Notes: generated by a model from the sequence alone, not told the origin. A stretch of 64,000 nucleotides of DNA from Alitta virens (GCA_932294295.1 OW028575.1:39372253-39436252); one strand, 5' to 3'; shown: positions 31,121 to 46,874, counted from the stretch's first letter. Made by a program: numbers and translations.

Positions 31121-34100
31121 TTGCAACACTTCCTGATTTGCTATAATACACATAAAAGCATTACATTTCATCTATCTAAAATAAAAAATACTCCATTAAG
31201 CATTTTTAACCACATGTTTGCTGCAAATTCACAGTGTTTGGTTCGCAATGGCATTTCAAATTTACCATATCTAACTACTCGTAGCCTGGCTTCCCCAAGC
31301 AAACCAAACAGCATGGTTTTCTGCAGGAAACACAGAGTTCTGCAAAGACGGGAAGTTGGGGGAAATTCCTCCGTTCCTGACGCAACCAAATCAACACTAT
31401 TCTTACATGGCAAGTATTTTCTACAATTTATATGTTATCAATTTACTGGTGGTCCCATTCATCACACATTCGCAGTTATCCCATCTATATTAATCACACA
31501 TCTCTGCTAACTTGAAACACTTCCTGATTTGCTATAATACACATAACAGCATTACATTCCATCTATCTAAAATAAAAAATACTTCATTGAGCATTTTTAA
31601 CCACATGTTTGCTGCTAATTCACAGTGTCTGTTTGGTTTGCAATGGCATTTCAAATTTACCATATCTAACTACTCGCAGCCTGGCTTCCCCAAGCAAACC
31701 AAACAGCATGGTTTTCTGCAGGAAACACAGAGTTCTGCAAAGACGGGAAGTTGAGGGAAATTCCTCCATTCATGACGCAACCAAATCAACACTATTCTTA
31801 CATGGCAAGTATTTTCTACAATTTAAATGTTATCAATTTACTGGTGGTCCCATTCATCACACATTCGCAGTTATCCCATCTATATTAATCGCATACCTCT
31901 GCTAACTTGCAACACTTCCTGATTTGCAATAATACACATAACAGCATTACATTCCATCTCTCTAAAATAAAAAATACTTCATCGAGCATTTTTAACCACA
32001 TGTTTGCTGCAAATTCACAGTGTCTGTTTGGTTCGCAATGGCATTTCAAATTTACCATATCTAACTACTCGCAGCTTGGCTTCCCCAAGCAAACCAAAAC
32101 AGCATGGTTTTCTGCAGGAAACACGGAGTTCTGCAAAGATGGGAAGTTGAGGGAAATTCCTCCATTCATGACGCAACCAAATCAACACTATTCTTACATG
32201 GCAAGTATTTTCTACAATTTAAATGTTATCAATTTACTGGTGGTCCCATTCATCACACATTCCCAGTTATCCCATCTATATTAATCACATACCTCTGCTA
32301 ACTTGCAACACTTCCTGATTTGCTATAATACACATAAAAGCATTACATTTCATCTATCTAAAATAAAAAATACTCCATTAAGCATTTTTAACCACATGTT
32401 TGCTGCAAATTCACAGTGTTTGGTTCCCAATGGCATTTCAAATTTACCATATCTAACTACTCGTAGCCTGGCTTCCCCAAGCAAACCAAACAGCATGGTT
32501 TTCTGCAGGAAACACAGAGTTCTGCAAAGACGGGAAGTTGGGGGAAATTCCTCCGTTCATGACGCAACCAAATCAACACTATTCTTACATGGCAAGTATT
32601 TTCTACAATTTATATGTTATCAATTTACTGGTGGTCCCATTCATCACACATTCGCAGTTATCCCATCTATATTAATCACATATCTCTGCTAACTTGAAAC
32701 ACTTCCTGATTTGCTATAATTCACATAACAGCATTACATTCCATCTATCTAAAATAAAAAATACTTCATTGAGCATTTTTAACCACATGTTTGCTGCAAA
32801 TTCACAGTGTCTGTTTGGTTCGCAATGGCATTTCAAATTTACCATATCTAACTACTCGCAGCCTGGCTTCCCCAAGCAAACCAAACAGCATGATTTTCTA
32901 CAGGAAACACGGAGTTCTGCAAAGACGGGAAGTTGAGGGAAATTCCTCCATTCATGACGCAACCAAATCAACACTATTCTTACATGGCAAGTATTTTCTA
33001 CAATTTAAATGTTATCAATTTACTGGTGGTCCCATTCATCACACATTCGCAGTTATCCCATCTATATTAATCGCATACCTCTGCTAACTTGCAACACTTC
33101 CTGATTTGCAATAATACACATAACAGCATTACATTCCATCTCTCTAAAATAAAAAATACTTCATCGAGCATTTTTAACCACATGTTTGCTGCAAATTCAC
33201 AGTGTCTGTTTGGTTCGCAATGGCATTTCAAATTTACCATATCTAACTACTCGCAGCTTGGCTTCCCAAAGCAAACCAAAACAGCATGGTTTTCTGCAGG
33301 AAACACGGAGTTCTGCAAAGATGGGAAGTTGAGGGAAATTCCTCCATTCATGACGCAACCAAATCAACACTATTCTTACATGGCAAGTATTTTCTACAAT
33401 TTAAATGTTATCAATTTACTGGTGGTCCCATTCATCACACATTCCCAGTTATCCCATCTATATTAATCGCATACCTCTGCTAACTTGCAACACTTCCTGA
33501 TTTGCTATAATACACATAAAAGCATTACATTTCATCTATCTAAAATAAAAAATACTCCATTAAGCATTTTTAACCACATGTTTGCTGCAAATTCACAGTG
33601 TTTGGTTCGCAATGGCATTTCAAATTTACCATATCTAACTACTCGTAGCCTGGCTTCCCCAAGCAAACCAAACAGCATGGTTTTCTGCAGGAAACACAGA
33701 GTTCTGCAAAGACGGGAAGTTGGGGGAAATTCCTCCGTTCATGACGCAACCAAATCAACACTATTCTTACATGGCAAGTATTTTCTACAATTTATATGTT
33801 ATCAATTTACTGGTGGTCCCATTCATCACACATTCGCAGTTATCCCATCTATATTAATCACACATCTCTGCTAACTTGAAACACTTCCTGATTTGCTATA
33901 ATACACATAACAGCATTACATTCCATCTATCTAAAATAAAAAATACTTCATTGAGCATTTTTAACCACATGTTTGCTGCAAATTCACAGTGTCTGTTTGG
34001 TTCGCAATGGCATTTCAAATTTACCATATCTAACTACTCGCAGCCTGGCTTCCCCAAGCAAACCAAACAGCATGGTTTTCTGCAGGAAACACAGAGTTCT

Positions 34101-36634
34101 GCAAAGACGGGAAGTTGAGGGAAATTCCTCCATTCATGACGCAACCAAATCAACACTATTCTTACATGGCAAGTATTTTCTACAATTTAAATGTTATCAA
34201 TTTACTGGTGGTCCCATTCATCACACATTCCCAGTTATCCCATCTATATTAATCGCATACCTCTGCTAACTTGCAACACTTCCTGATTTGCTATAATACA
34301 CATAACAGCATTACATTCCATCTCTCTAAAATAAAAAATACTTCATCGAGCATTTTTAACCACATGTTTGCTGCAAATTCACAGTGTCTGTTTGGTTCGC
34401 AATGGCATTTCAAATTTACCATATCTAACTACTCGCAGCTTGGCTTCCCCAAGCAAACCAAAACAGCATGGTTTTCTGCAGGAAACACGGAGTTCTGCAA
34501 AGACGGGAAGTTGAGGGAAATTCCTCCATTCATGACGCAACCAAATCAACACTATTCTTACATGGCAAGTATTTTCTACAATTTAAATGTTATCAATTTA
34601 CTGTTGGTCCCATTCATCACACATTCGCAGTTATCCCATCTATATTAATCGCATACCTCTGCTAACTTGCAACACTTCCTGATTTGCTATAATACACATA
34701 AAAGCATTACATTTCATCTATCTAAAATAAAAAATACTCCATTAAGCATTTTTAACCACATGTTTGCTGCCAATTCACAGTGTTTGGTTCGCAATGGCAT
34801 TTCAAATTTACCATATCTAACTACTCGTAGCCTGGCTTCCCCAAGCAAACCAAACAGCATGGTTTTCTGCAGGAAACACAGAGTTCTGCAAAGACGGGAA
34901 GTTGGGGGAAATTCCTCCGTTCATGACGCAACCAAATCAACACTATTCTTACATGGCAAGTATTTTCTACAATTTATATGTTATCAATTTACTGGTGGTC
35001 CCATTCATCACACATTCGCAGTTATCCCATCTATATTAATCACATATCTCTGCTAACTTGAAACACTTCCTGATTTGCTATAATTCACATAACAGCATTA
35101 CATTCCATCTATCTAAAATAAAAAATACTTCATTGAGCATTTTTAACCACATGTTTGCTGCAAATTCACAGTGTCTGTTTGGTTCGCAATGGCATTTCAA
35201 ATTTACCATATCTAACTACTCGCAGCCTGGCTTCCCCAAGCAAACCAAACAGCATGATTTTCTACAGGAAACACGGAGTTCTGCAAAGACGGGAAGTTGA
35301 GGGAAATTCCTCCATTCATGACGCAACCAAATCAACACTATTCTTACATGGCAAGTATTTTCTACAATTTAAATGTTATCAATTTACTGGTGGTCCCATT
35401 CATCACACATTCGCAGTTATCCCATCTATATTAATCGCATACCTCTGCTAACTTGCAACACTTCCTGATTTGCAATAATACACATAACAGCATTACATTC
35501 CATCTCTCTAAAATAAAAAATACTTCATCGAGCATTTTTAACCACATGTTTGCTGCAAATTCACAGTGTCTGTTTGGTTCGCAATGGCATTTCAAATTTA
35601 CCATATCTAACTACTCGCAGCTTGGCTTCCCCAAGCAAACCAAAACAGCATGGTTTTCTGCAGGAAACACGGAGTTCTGCAAAGATGGGAAGTTGAGGGA
35701 AATTCCTCCATTCATGACGCAACCAAATCAACACTATTCTTACATGGCAAGTATTTTCTACAATTTAAATGTTATCAATTTACTGGTGGTCCCATTCATC
35801 ACACATTCCCAGTTATCCCATCTATATTAATCGCATACCTCTGCTAACTTGCAACACTTCCTGATTTGCTATAATACACATAAAAGCATTACATTTCATC
35901 TATCTAAAATAAAAAATACTCCATTAAGCATTTTTAACCACATGTTTGCTGCAAATTCACAGTGTTTGGTTCGCAATGGCATTTCAAATTTACCATATCT
36001 AACTACTCGTAGCCTGGCTTCCCCAAGCAAACCAAACAGCATGGTTTTCTGCAGGAAACACAGAGTTCTGCAAAGACGGGAAGTTGGGGGAAATTCCTCC
36101 GTTCATGACGCAACCAAATCAACACTATTCTTACATGGCAAGTATTTTCTACAATTTATATGTTATCAATTTACTGGTGGTCCCATTCATCACACATTCG
36201 CAGTTATCCCATCTATATTAATCACATATCTCTGCTAACTTGAAACACTTCCTGATTTGCTATAATTCACATAACAGCATTACATTCCATCTATCTAAAA
36301 TAAAAAATACTTCATTGAGCATTTTTAACCACATGTTTGCTGCAAATTCACAGTGTCTGTTTGGTTCGCAATGGCATTTCAAATTTACCATATCTAACTA
36401 CTCGCAGCCTGGCTTCCCCAAGCAAACCAAACAGCATGATTTTCTACAGGAAACACGGAGTTCTGCAAAGACGGGAAGTTGAGGGAAATTCCTCCATTCA
36501 TGACGCAACCAAATCAACACTATTCTTACATGGCAAGTATTTTCTACAATTTAAATGTTATCAATTTACTGGTGGTCCCATTCATCACACATTCGCAGTT
36601 ATCCCATCTATATTAATCGCATACCTCTGCTAAC
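31121..36634 (+). repeat. Trimeric higher-order repeat B-A-C (1182 bp), about 4.7 copies
   Basis: B monomers at 31121, 32303, 33485, 34667 and 35849 are each 1182 bp apart, with A or A' and C between them. The phase breaks at 36635, where B follows A without C. Confidence 0.92.
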
Positions 36635-37025
36635 TTGCAACACTTCCTGATTTGCTATAATACACATAAAAGCATTACATTTCATCTATCTAAAATAAAA
36701 AATACTCCATTAAGCATTTTTAACCACATGTTTGCTGCAAATTCACAGTGTTTGGTTCGCAATGGCATTTCAAATTTACCATATCTAACTACTCGTAGCC
36801 TGGCTTCCCCAAGCAAACCAAACAGCATGGTTTTCTGCAGGAAACACAGAGTTCTGCAAAGACGGGAAGTTGGGGGAAATTCCTCCGTTCATGACGCAAC
36901 CAAATCAACACTATTCTTACATGGCAAGTATTTTCTACAATTTATATGTTATCAATTTACTGGTGGTCCCATTCATCACACATTCGCAGTTATCCCATCT
37001 ATATTAATCACATATCTCTGCTAAC
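32694..37025 (+). repeat. Long duplicated satellite segment, copy 1 (partner at 39781-44112)
   Basis: Private markers of this segment recur exactly 7087 bp (18 monomers) downstream: CTTCCCAAAGC (33261 and 40348), CTGTTGGTCCC (near 34602 and 41689) and CTGCCAATTCAC (34767 and 41854). Monomer order also agrees: A, C, B, A', C', B, A, C, B, A, B. The ends of the duplication are approximate. Confidence 0.8.
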
Positions 37026-39780
37026 TTGAAACACTTCCTGATTTGCTATAATTCACATAACAGCATTACATTCCATCTATCTAAAATAAAAAATACTTCA
37101 TTGAGCATTTTTAACCACATGTTTGCTGCAAATTCACAGTGTCTGTTTGGTTCGCAATGGCATTTCAAATTTACCATATCTAACTACTCGCAGCCTGGCT
37201 TCCCCAAGCAAACCAAACAGCATGATTTTCTACAGGAAACACGGAGTTCTGCAAAGACGGGAAGTTGAGGGAAATTCCTCCATTCATGACGCAACCAAAT
37301 CAACACTATTCTTACATGGCAAGTATTTTCTACAATTTAAATGTTATCAATTTACTGGTGGTCCCATTCATCACACATTCCCAGTTATCCCATCTATATT
37401 AATCGCATACCTCTGCTAACTTGCAACACTTCCTGATTTGCAATAATACACATAACAGCATTACATTCCATCTCTCTAAAATAAAAAATACTTCATCGAG
37501 CATTTTTAACCACATGTTTGCTGCAAATTCACAGTGTCTGTTTGGTTCGCAATGGCATTTCAAATTTACCATATCTAACTACTCGCAGCTTGGCTTCCCC
37601 AAGCAAACCAAAACAGCATGGTTTTCTGCAGGAAACACAGAGTTCTGCAAAGATGGGAAGTTGAGGGAAATTCCTCCATTCATGACGCAACCAAATCAAC
37701 ACTATTCTTACATGGCAAGTATTTTCTACAATTTAAATGTTATCAATTTACTGGTGGTCCCATTCATCACACATTCCCAGTTATCCCATCTATATTAATC
37801 GCATACCTCTGCTAACTTGCAACACTTCCTGATTTGCTATAATACACATAAAAGCATTACATTTCATCTATCTAAAATAAAAAATACTCCATTAAGCATT
37901 TTTAACCACATGTTTGCTGCAAATTCACAGTGTTTGGTTCGCAATGGCATTTCAAATTTACCATATCTAACTACTCGCAGCCTGGCTTCCCCAAGCAAAC
38001 CAAACAGCATGATTTTCTACAGGAAACACGGAGTTCTGCAAAGACGGGAAGTTGAGGGAAATTCCTCCATTCATGACGCAACCAAATCAACACTATTCTT
38101 ACATGGCAAGTATTTTCTACAATTTAAATGTTATCAATTTACTGGTGGTCCCATTCATCACACATTCGCAGTTATCCCATCTATATTAATCGCATACCTC
38201 TGCTAACTTGCAACACTTCCTGATTTGCTATAATACACATAAAAGCATTACATTTCATCTATCTAAAATAAAAAATACTCCATTAAGCATTTTTAACCAC
38301 ATGTTTGCTGCAAATTCACAGTGTTTGGTTCGCAATGGCATTTCAAATTTACCATATCTAACTACTCGTAGCCTGGCTTCCCCAAGCAAACCAAACAGCA
38401 TGGTTTTCTGCAGGAAACACAGAGTTCTGCAAAGACGGGAAGTTGGGGGAAATTCCTCCGTTCATGACGCAACCAAATCAACACTATTCTTACATGGCAA
38501 GTATTTTCTACAATTTATATGTTATCAATTTACTGGTGGTCCCATTCATCACACATTCGCAGTTATCCCATCTATATTAATCACATATCTCTGCTAACTT
38601 GAAACACTTCCTGATTTGCTATAATTCACATAACAGCATTACATTCCATCTATCTAAAATAAAAAATACTTCATTGAGCATTTTTAACCACATGTTTGCT
38701 GCAAATTCACAGTGTCTGTTTGGTTCGCAATGGCATTTCAAATTTACCATATCTAACTACTCGCAGCCTGGCTTCCCCAAGCAAACCAAACAGCATGATT
38801 TTCTACAGGAAACACGGAGTTCTGCAAAGACGGGAAGTTGAGGGAAATTCCTCCATTCATGACGCAACCAAATCAACACTATTCTTACATGGCAAGTATT
38901 TTCTACAATTTAAATGTTATCAATTTACTGGTGGTCCCATTCATCACACATTCCCAGTTATCCCATCTATATTAATCGCATACCTCTGCTAACTTGCAAC
39001 ACTTCCTGATTTGCTATAATACACATAAAAGCATTACATTTCATCTATCTAAAATAAAAAATACTCCATTAAGCATTTTTAACCACATGTTTGCTGCAAA
39101 TTCACAGTGTTTGGTTCGCAATGGCATTTCAAATTTACCATATCTAACTACTCGTAGCCTGGCTTCCCCAAGCAAACCAAACAGCATGGTTTTCTGCAGG
39201 AAACACAGAGTTCTGCAAAGACGGGAAGTTGGGGGAAATTCCTCCGTTCATGACGCAACCAAATCAACACTATTCTTACATGGCAAGTATTTTCTACAAT
39301 TTATATGTTATCAATTTACTGGTGGTCCCATTCATCACACATTCGCAGTTATCCCATCTATATTAATCACATATCTCTGCTAACTTGAAACACTTCCTGA
39401 TTTGCTATAATTCACATAACAGCATTACATTCCATCTATCTAAAATAAAAAATACTTCATTGAGCATTTTTAACCACATGTTTGCTGCAAATTCACAGTG
39501 TCTGTTTGGTTCGCAATGGCATTTCAAATTTACCATATCTAACTACTCGCAGCCTGGCTTCCCCAAGCAAACCAAAACAGCATGGTTTTCTGCAGGAAAC
39601 ACAGAGTTCTGCAAAGACGGGAAGTTGGGGGAAATTCCTCCGTTCATGACGCAACCAAATCAACACTATTCTTACATGGCAAGTATTTTCTACAATTTAT
39701 ATGTTATCAATTTACTGGTGGTCCCATTCATCACACATTCGCAGTTATCCCATCTATATTAATCACATATCTCTGCTAAC
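36240..39780 (+). repeat. A-B dimers and chimeric monomers
   Basis: A and B alternate without C at 36240/36635 and 38599/38994. The monomer at 37817 is a B/A chimera: it has the 4-base B deletion in front and the A marker CATGATTTTCTACAGG behind. The monomer at 39385 combines A, C (extra A) and B (TTATATG) markers. Confidence 0.8.
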
Positions 39781-42700
39781 TTGAAACACTTCCTGATTTG
39801 CTATAATTCACATAACAGCATTACATTCCATCTATCTAAAATAAAAAATACTTCATTGAGCATTTTTAACCACATGTTTGCTGCAAATTCACAGTGTCTG
39901 TTTGGTTCGCAATGGCATTTCAAATTTACCATATCTAACTACTCGCAGCCTGGCTTCCCCAAGCAAACCAAACAGCATGATTTTCTACAGGAAACACGGA
40001 GTTCTGCAAAGACGGGAAGTTGAGGGAAATTCCTCCATTCATGACGCAACCAAATCAACACTATTCTTACATGGCAAGTATTTTCTACAATTTAAATGTT
40101 ATCAATTTACTGGTGGTCCCATTCATCACACATTCGCAGTTATCCCATCTATATTAATCGCATACCTCTGCTAACTTGCAACACTTCCTGATTTGCAATA
40201 ATACACATAACAGCATTACATTCCATCTCTCTAAAATAAAAAATACTTCATCGAGCATTTTTAACCACATGTTTGCTGCAAATTCACAGTGTCTGTTTGG
40301 TTCGCAATGGCATTTCAAATTTACCATATCTAACTACTCGTAGCTTGGCTTCCCAAAGCAAACCAAAACAGCATGGTTTTCTGCAGGAAACACGGAGTTC
40401 TGCAAAGATGGGAAGTTGAGGGAAATTCCTCCATTCATGACGCAACCAAATCAACACTATTCTTACATGGCAAGTATTTTCTACAATTTAAATGTTATCA
40501 ATTTACTGGTGGTCCCATTCATCACACATTCCCAGTTATCCCATCTATATTAATCGCATACCTCTGCTAACTTGCAACACTTCCTGATTTGCTATAATAC
40601 ACATAAAAGCATTACATTTCATCTATCTAAAATAAAAAATACTCCATTAAGCATTTTTAACCACATGTTTGCTGCAAATTCACAGTGTTTGGTTCGCAAT
40701 GGCATTTCAAATTTACCATATCTAACTACTCGTAGCCTGGCTTCCCCAAGCAAACCAAACAGCATGGTTTTCTGCAGGAAACACAGAGTTCTGCAAAGAC
40801 GGGAAGTTGGGGGAAATTCCTCCGTTCATGACGCAACCAAATCAACACTATTCTTACATGGCAAGTATTTTCTACAATTTATATGTTATCAATTTACTGG
40901 TGGTCCCATTCATCACACATTCGCAGTTATCCCATCTATATTAATCACACATCTCTGCTAACTTGAAACACTTCCTGATTTGCTATAATACACATAACAG
41001 CATTACATTCCATCTATCTAAAATAAAAAATACTTCATTGAGCATTTTTAACCACATGTTTGCTGCAAATTCACAGTGTCTGTTTGGTTCGCAATGGCAT
41101 TTCAAATTTACCATATCTAACTACTCGCAGCCTGGCTTCCCCAAGCAAACCAAACAGCATGGTTTTCTGCAGGAAACACAGAGTTCTGCAAAGACGGGAA
41201 GTTGAGGGAAATTCCTCCATTCATGACGCAACCAAATCAACACTATTCTTACATGGCAAGTATTTTCTACAATTTAAATGTTATCAATTTACTGGTGGTC
41301 CCATTCATCACACATTCCCAGTTATCCCATCTATATTAATCGCATACCTCTGCTAACTTGCAACACTTCCTGATTTGCTATAATACACATAACAGCATTA
41401 CATTCCATCTCTCTAAAATAAAAAATACTTCATCGAGCATTTTTAACCACATGTTTGCTGCAAATTCACAGTGTCTGTTTGGTTCGCAATGGCATTTCAA
41501 ATTTACCATATCTAACTACTCGCAGCTTGGCTTCCCCAAGCAAACCAAAACAGCATGGTTTTCTGCAGGAAACACGGAGTTCTGCAAAGATGGGAAGTTG
41601 AGGGAAATTCCTCCATTCATGACGCAACCAAATCAACACTATTCTTACATGGCAAGTATTTTCTACAATTTAAATGTTATCAATTTACTGTTGGTCCCAT
41701 TCATCACACATTCGCAGTTATCCCATCTATATTAATCGCATACCTCTGCTAACTTGCAACACTTCCTGATTTGCTATAATACACATAAAAGCATTACATT
41801 TCATCTATCTAAAATAAAAAATACTCCATAAAGCATTTTTAACCACATGTTTGCTGCCAATTCACAGTGTTTGGTTCGCAATGGCATTTCAAATTTACCA
41901 TATCTAACTACTCGTAGCCTGGCTTCCCCAAGCAAACCAAACAGCATGGTTTTCTGCAGGAAACACAGAGTTCTGCAAAGACGGGAAGTTGGGGGAAATT
42001 CCTCCGTTCATGACGCAACCAAATCAACACTATTCTTACATGGCAAGTATTTTCTACAATTTATATGTTATCAATTTACTGGTGGTCCCATTCATCACAC
42101 ATTCGCAGTTATCCCATCTATATTAATCACATATCTCTGCTAACTTGAAACACTTCCTGATTTGCTATAATTCACATAACAGCATTACATTCCATCTATC
42201 TAAAATAAAAAATACTTCATTGAGCATTTTTAACCACATGTTTGCTGCAAATTCACAGTGTCTGTTTGGTTCGCAATGGCATTTCAAATTTACCATATCT
42301 AACTACTCGCAGCCTGGCTTCCCCAAGCAAACCAAACAGCATGATTTTCTACAGGAAACACGGAGTTCTGCAAAGACGGGAAGTTGAGGGAAATTCCTCC
42401 ATTCATGACGCAACCAAATCAACACTATTCTTACATGGCAAGTATTTTCTACAATTTAAATGTTATCAATTTACTGGTGGTCCCATTCATCACACATTCG
42501 CAGTTATCCCATCTATATTAATCGCATACCTCTGCTAACTTGCAACACTTCCTGATTTGCAATAATACACATAACAGCATTACATTCCATCTCTCTAAAA
42601 TAAAAAATACTTCATCGAGCATTTTTAACCACATGTTTGCTGCAAATTCACAGTGTCTGTTTGGTTCGCAATGGCATTTCAAATTTACCATATCTAACTA

Positions 42701-44112
42701 CTCGCAGCTTGGCTTCCCCAAGCAAACCAAAACAGCATGGTTTTCTGCAGGAAACACGGAGTTCTGCAAAGATGGGAAGTTGAGGGAAATTCCTCCATTC
42801 ATGACGCAACCAAATCAACACTATTCTTACATGGCAAGTATTTTCTACAATTTAAATGTTATCAATTTACTGGTGGTCCCATTCATCACACATTCCCAGT
42901 TATCCCATCTATATTAATCGCATACCTCTGCTAACTTGCAACACTTCCTGATTTGCTATAATACACATAAAAGCATTACATTTCATCTATCTAAAATAAA
43001 AAATACTCCATTAAGCATTTTTAACCACATGTTTGCTGCAAATTCACAGTGTTTGGTTCGCAATGGCATTTCAAATTTACCATATCTAACTACTCGCAGC
43101 CTGGCTTCCCCAAGCAAACCAAACAGCATGGTTTTCTGCAGGAAACACAGAGTTCTGCAAAGACGGGAAGTTGGGGGAAATTCCTCCGTTCATGACGCAA
43201 CCAAATCAACACTATTCTTACATGGCAAGTATTTTCTACAATTTATATGTTATCAATTTACTGGTGGTCCCATTCATCACACATTCGCAGTTATCCCATC
43301 TATATTAATCACATATCTCTGCTAACTTGAAACACTTCCTGATTTGCTATAATTCACATAACAGCATTACATTCCATCTATCTAAAATAAAAAATACTTC
43401 ATTGAGCATTTTTAACCACATGTTTGCTGCAAATTCACAGTGTCTGTTTGGTTCGCAATGGCATTTCAAATTTACCATATCTAACTACTCGCAGCCTGGC
43501 TTCCCCAAGCAAACCAAACAGCATGATTTTCTACAGGAAACACGGAGTTCTGCAAAGACGGGAAGTTGAGGGAAATTCCTCCATTCATGACGCAACCAAA
43601 TCAACACTATTCTTACATGGCAAGTATTTTCTACAATTTAAATGTTATCAATTTACTGGTGGTCCCATTCATCACACATTCCCAGTTATCCCATCTATAT
43701 TAATCGCATACCTCTGCTAACTTGCAACACTTCCTGATTTGCTATAATACACATAAAAGCATTACATTTCATCTATCTAAAATAAAAAATACTCCATTAA
43801 GCATTTTTAACCACATGTTTGCTGCAAATTCACAGTGTTTGGTTCGCAATAGCATTTCAAATTTACCATATCTAACTACTCGTAGCCTGGCTTCCCCAAG
43901 CAAACCAAACAGCATGGTTTTCTGCAGGAAACACAGAGTTCTGCAAAGACGGGAAGTTGGGGGAAATTCCTCCGTTCATGATGCAACCAAATCAACACTA
44001 TTCTTACATGGCAAGTATTTTCTACAATTTATATGTTATCAATTTACTGGTGGTCCCATTCATCACACATTCGCAGTTATCCCATCTATATTAATCACAT
44101 ATCTCTGCTAAC
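39781..44112 (+). repeat. Long duplicated satellite segment, copy 2 (partner at 32694-37025)
   Basis: Matches copy 1 at an offset of 7087 bp with the same private markers and monomer order. It differs by later changes, such as CTCGCAGCC near 43095 and AATAGCATTTC near 43850. Confidence 0.8.
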
Positions 44113-44898
44113 TTGAAACACTTCCTGATTTGCTATAATTCACATAACAGCATTACATTCCATCTATCTAAAATAAAAAATACTTCATTGAGCATTTTTA
44201 ACCACATGTTTGCTGCAAATTCACAGTGTCTGTTTGGTTCGCAATGGCATTTCAAATTTACCATATCTAACTACTCGCAGCCTGGCTTCCCCAAGCAAAC
44301 CAAACAGCATGATTTTCTACAGGAAACACGGAGTTCTGCAAAGACGGGAAGTTGAGGGAAATTCCTCCATTCATGACGCAACCAAATCAACACTATTCTT
44401 ACATGGCAAGTATTTTCTACAATTTAAATGTTATCAATTTACTGGTGGTCCCATTCATCACACATTCCCAGTTATCCCATCTATATTAATCGCATACCTC
44501 TGCTAACTTGCAACACTTCCTGATTTGCTATAATACACATAAAAGCATTACATTTCATCTATCTAAAATAAAAAATACTCCATTAAGCATTTTTAACCAC
44601 ATGTTTGCTGCAAATTCACAGTGTTTGGTTCGCAATGGCATTTCAAATTTACCATATCTAACTACTCGTAGCCTGGCTTCCCCAAGCAAACCAAACAGCA
44701 TGGTTTTCTGCAGGAAACACAGAGTTCTGCAAAGACGGGAAGTTGGGGGAAATTCCTCCGTTCATGACGCAACCAAATCAACACTATTCTTACATGGCAA
44801 GTATTTTCTACAATTTATATGTTATCAATTTACTGGTGGTCCCATTCATCACACATTCGCAGTTATCCCATCTATATTAATCACACATCTCTGCTAAC
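43327..44898 (+). repeat. Dimeric higher-order repeat A-B (786 bp), two copies
   Basis: A and B at 43327 and 43722 repeat at 44113 and 44508. Type C is absent, which is best explained by deletion of one monomer from the trimer. Confidence 0.85.
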
Positions 44899-46874
44899 TT
44901 GAAACACTTCCTGATTTGCTATAATACACATAACAGCATTACATTCCATCTATCTAAAATAAAAAATACTTCATTGAGCATTTTTAACCACATGTTTGCT
45001 GCAAATTCACAGTGTCTGTTTGGTTCGCAATGGCATTTCAAATTTACCATATCTAACTACTCGCAGCCTGGCTTCCCCAAGCAAACCAAACAGCATGGTT
45101 TTCTGCAGGAAACACAGAGTTCTGCAAAGACGGGAAGTTGAGGGAAATTCCTCCATTCATGACGCAACCAAATCAACACTATTCTTACATGGCAAGTATT
45201 TTCTACAATTTAAATGTTATCAATTTACTGGTGGTCCCATTCATCACACATTCCCAGTTATCCCATCTATATTAATCGCATACCTCTGCTAACTTGCAAC
45301 ACTTCCTGATTTGCTATAATACACATGAAAGCATTACATTTCATCTATCTAAAATAAAAAATACTCCATTAAGCATTTTTAACCACATGTTTGCTGCAAA
45401 TTCACAGTGTCTGTTTGGTTCACAATGGCATTTCAAATTTTACCATATCTAACTACTCGTAGCCTGGCTTCCCCAAGCAAACCAAACAGCATGGTTTTCT
45501 GCAGGAAACACAGAGTTCTGCAAAGACGGGAAGTTGAGGGAAATTCCTCCATTCATGACGCAACCAAATCAACACTATTCTTACATGGCAAGTATTTTCT
45601 ACAATTTAAATGTTATCAATTTACTGGTGGTCCCATTCATCACACATTCGCAGTTATCCCATCTATATTAATCGCATACCTCTGCTAACTTGCAACACTT
45701 CCTGATTTGCTATAATACACATAAAAGCATTACATTTCATCTATCTAAATAAAAAATACTCCATTAAGCATTTTTAACCACATGTTTGCTGCAAATTCAC
45801 AGTGTCTGTTTGGTTCGCAATGGCATTTCAAATTTTACCATATCTAACTACTCGTAGCCTGGCTTCCCCAAGCAAACCAAACAGCATGGTTTTCTGCAGG
45901 AAACACAGAGTTCTGCAAAGACGGGAAGTTGGGGAAAATTCCTCCGTTCATGACGCAACCAAATCAACACTATTCTTACATGGCAAGTATTTTCTACAAT
46001 TTATATGTTATCAATTTACTGGTGGTCCCATTCATCACACATTCGCAGTTATCCCATCTATATTAATCACATATCTCTGCTAACTTGAAACACTTCCTGA
46101 TTTGCTATAATAAACATAACAGCATTACATTCCATCTCTCTAAAATAAAAAATACTCCATTAAGCATTTTTAACCACACGTTTGCTGCAAATTCACAGTG
46201 TCTGTTTGGTTCGCAATGGGATTTCAAATTTACCATATCTAACTACTCGTAGCCTGGCTTCCCCAAGCAAACCAAACAGCATGGTTTTCTGCAGGAAACA
46301 CAGAGTTCTGCAAAGACGGGAAGTTGGGGGAAATTCCTCCGTTCATGACGCAACCAAATCAACACTATTCTTACATGGCAAGTATTTTCTACAATTTATA
46401 TGTTATCAATTTACTGGTGGTCCCATTCATCACACATTCGCAGTTATCCCATCTATATTAATCACATATCTCTGCTAACTTGAAACACTTCCTGATTTGC
46501 TATAATACACATAACAGCATTACATTCCATCTATCTAAAATAAAAAATACTTCATTGAGCATTTTTAACCACATGTTTGCTGCAAATTCACAGTGTCTGT
46601 TTGGTTCGCAATGGCATTTCAAATTTACCATATCTAACTACTCGCAGCCTGGCTTCCCCAAGCAAACCAAACAGCATGGTTTTCTGCAGGAAACACGGAG
46701 TTCTGCAAAGACGGGAAGTTTAGGGAAATTCCTCCATTCATGGCGCAACCAAATCAACACTATTCTTACATGGCAAGTATTTTATACAATTTAAATGTTA
46801 TCAATTTACTGGTGGTCCCATTCATCACACATTCGCAGTTATCCCATCTATATTAATCGCATACCTCTGCTAAC

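Noticed and set aside
30797..31413. Minus-strand open frames of 69-81 codons in the satellite
   Set aside because: Chance openings from single substitutions in individual monomers; neighbours have stops at the same places.
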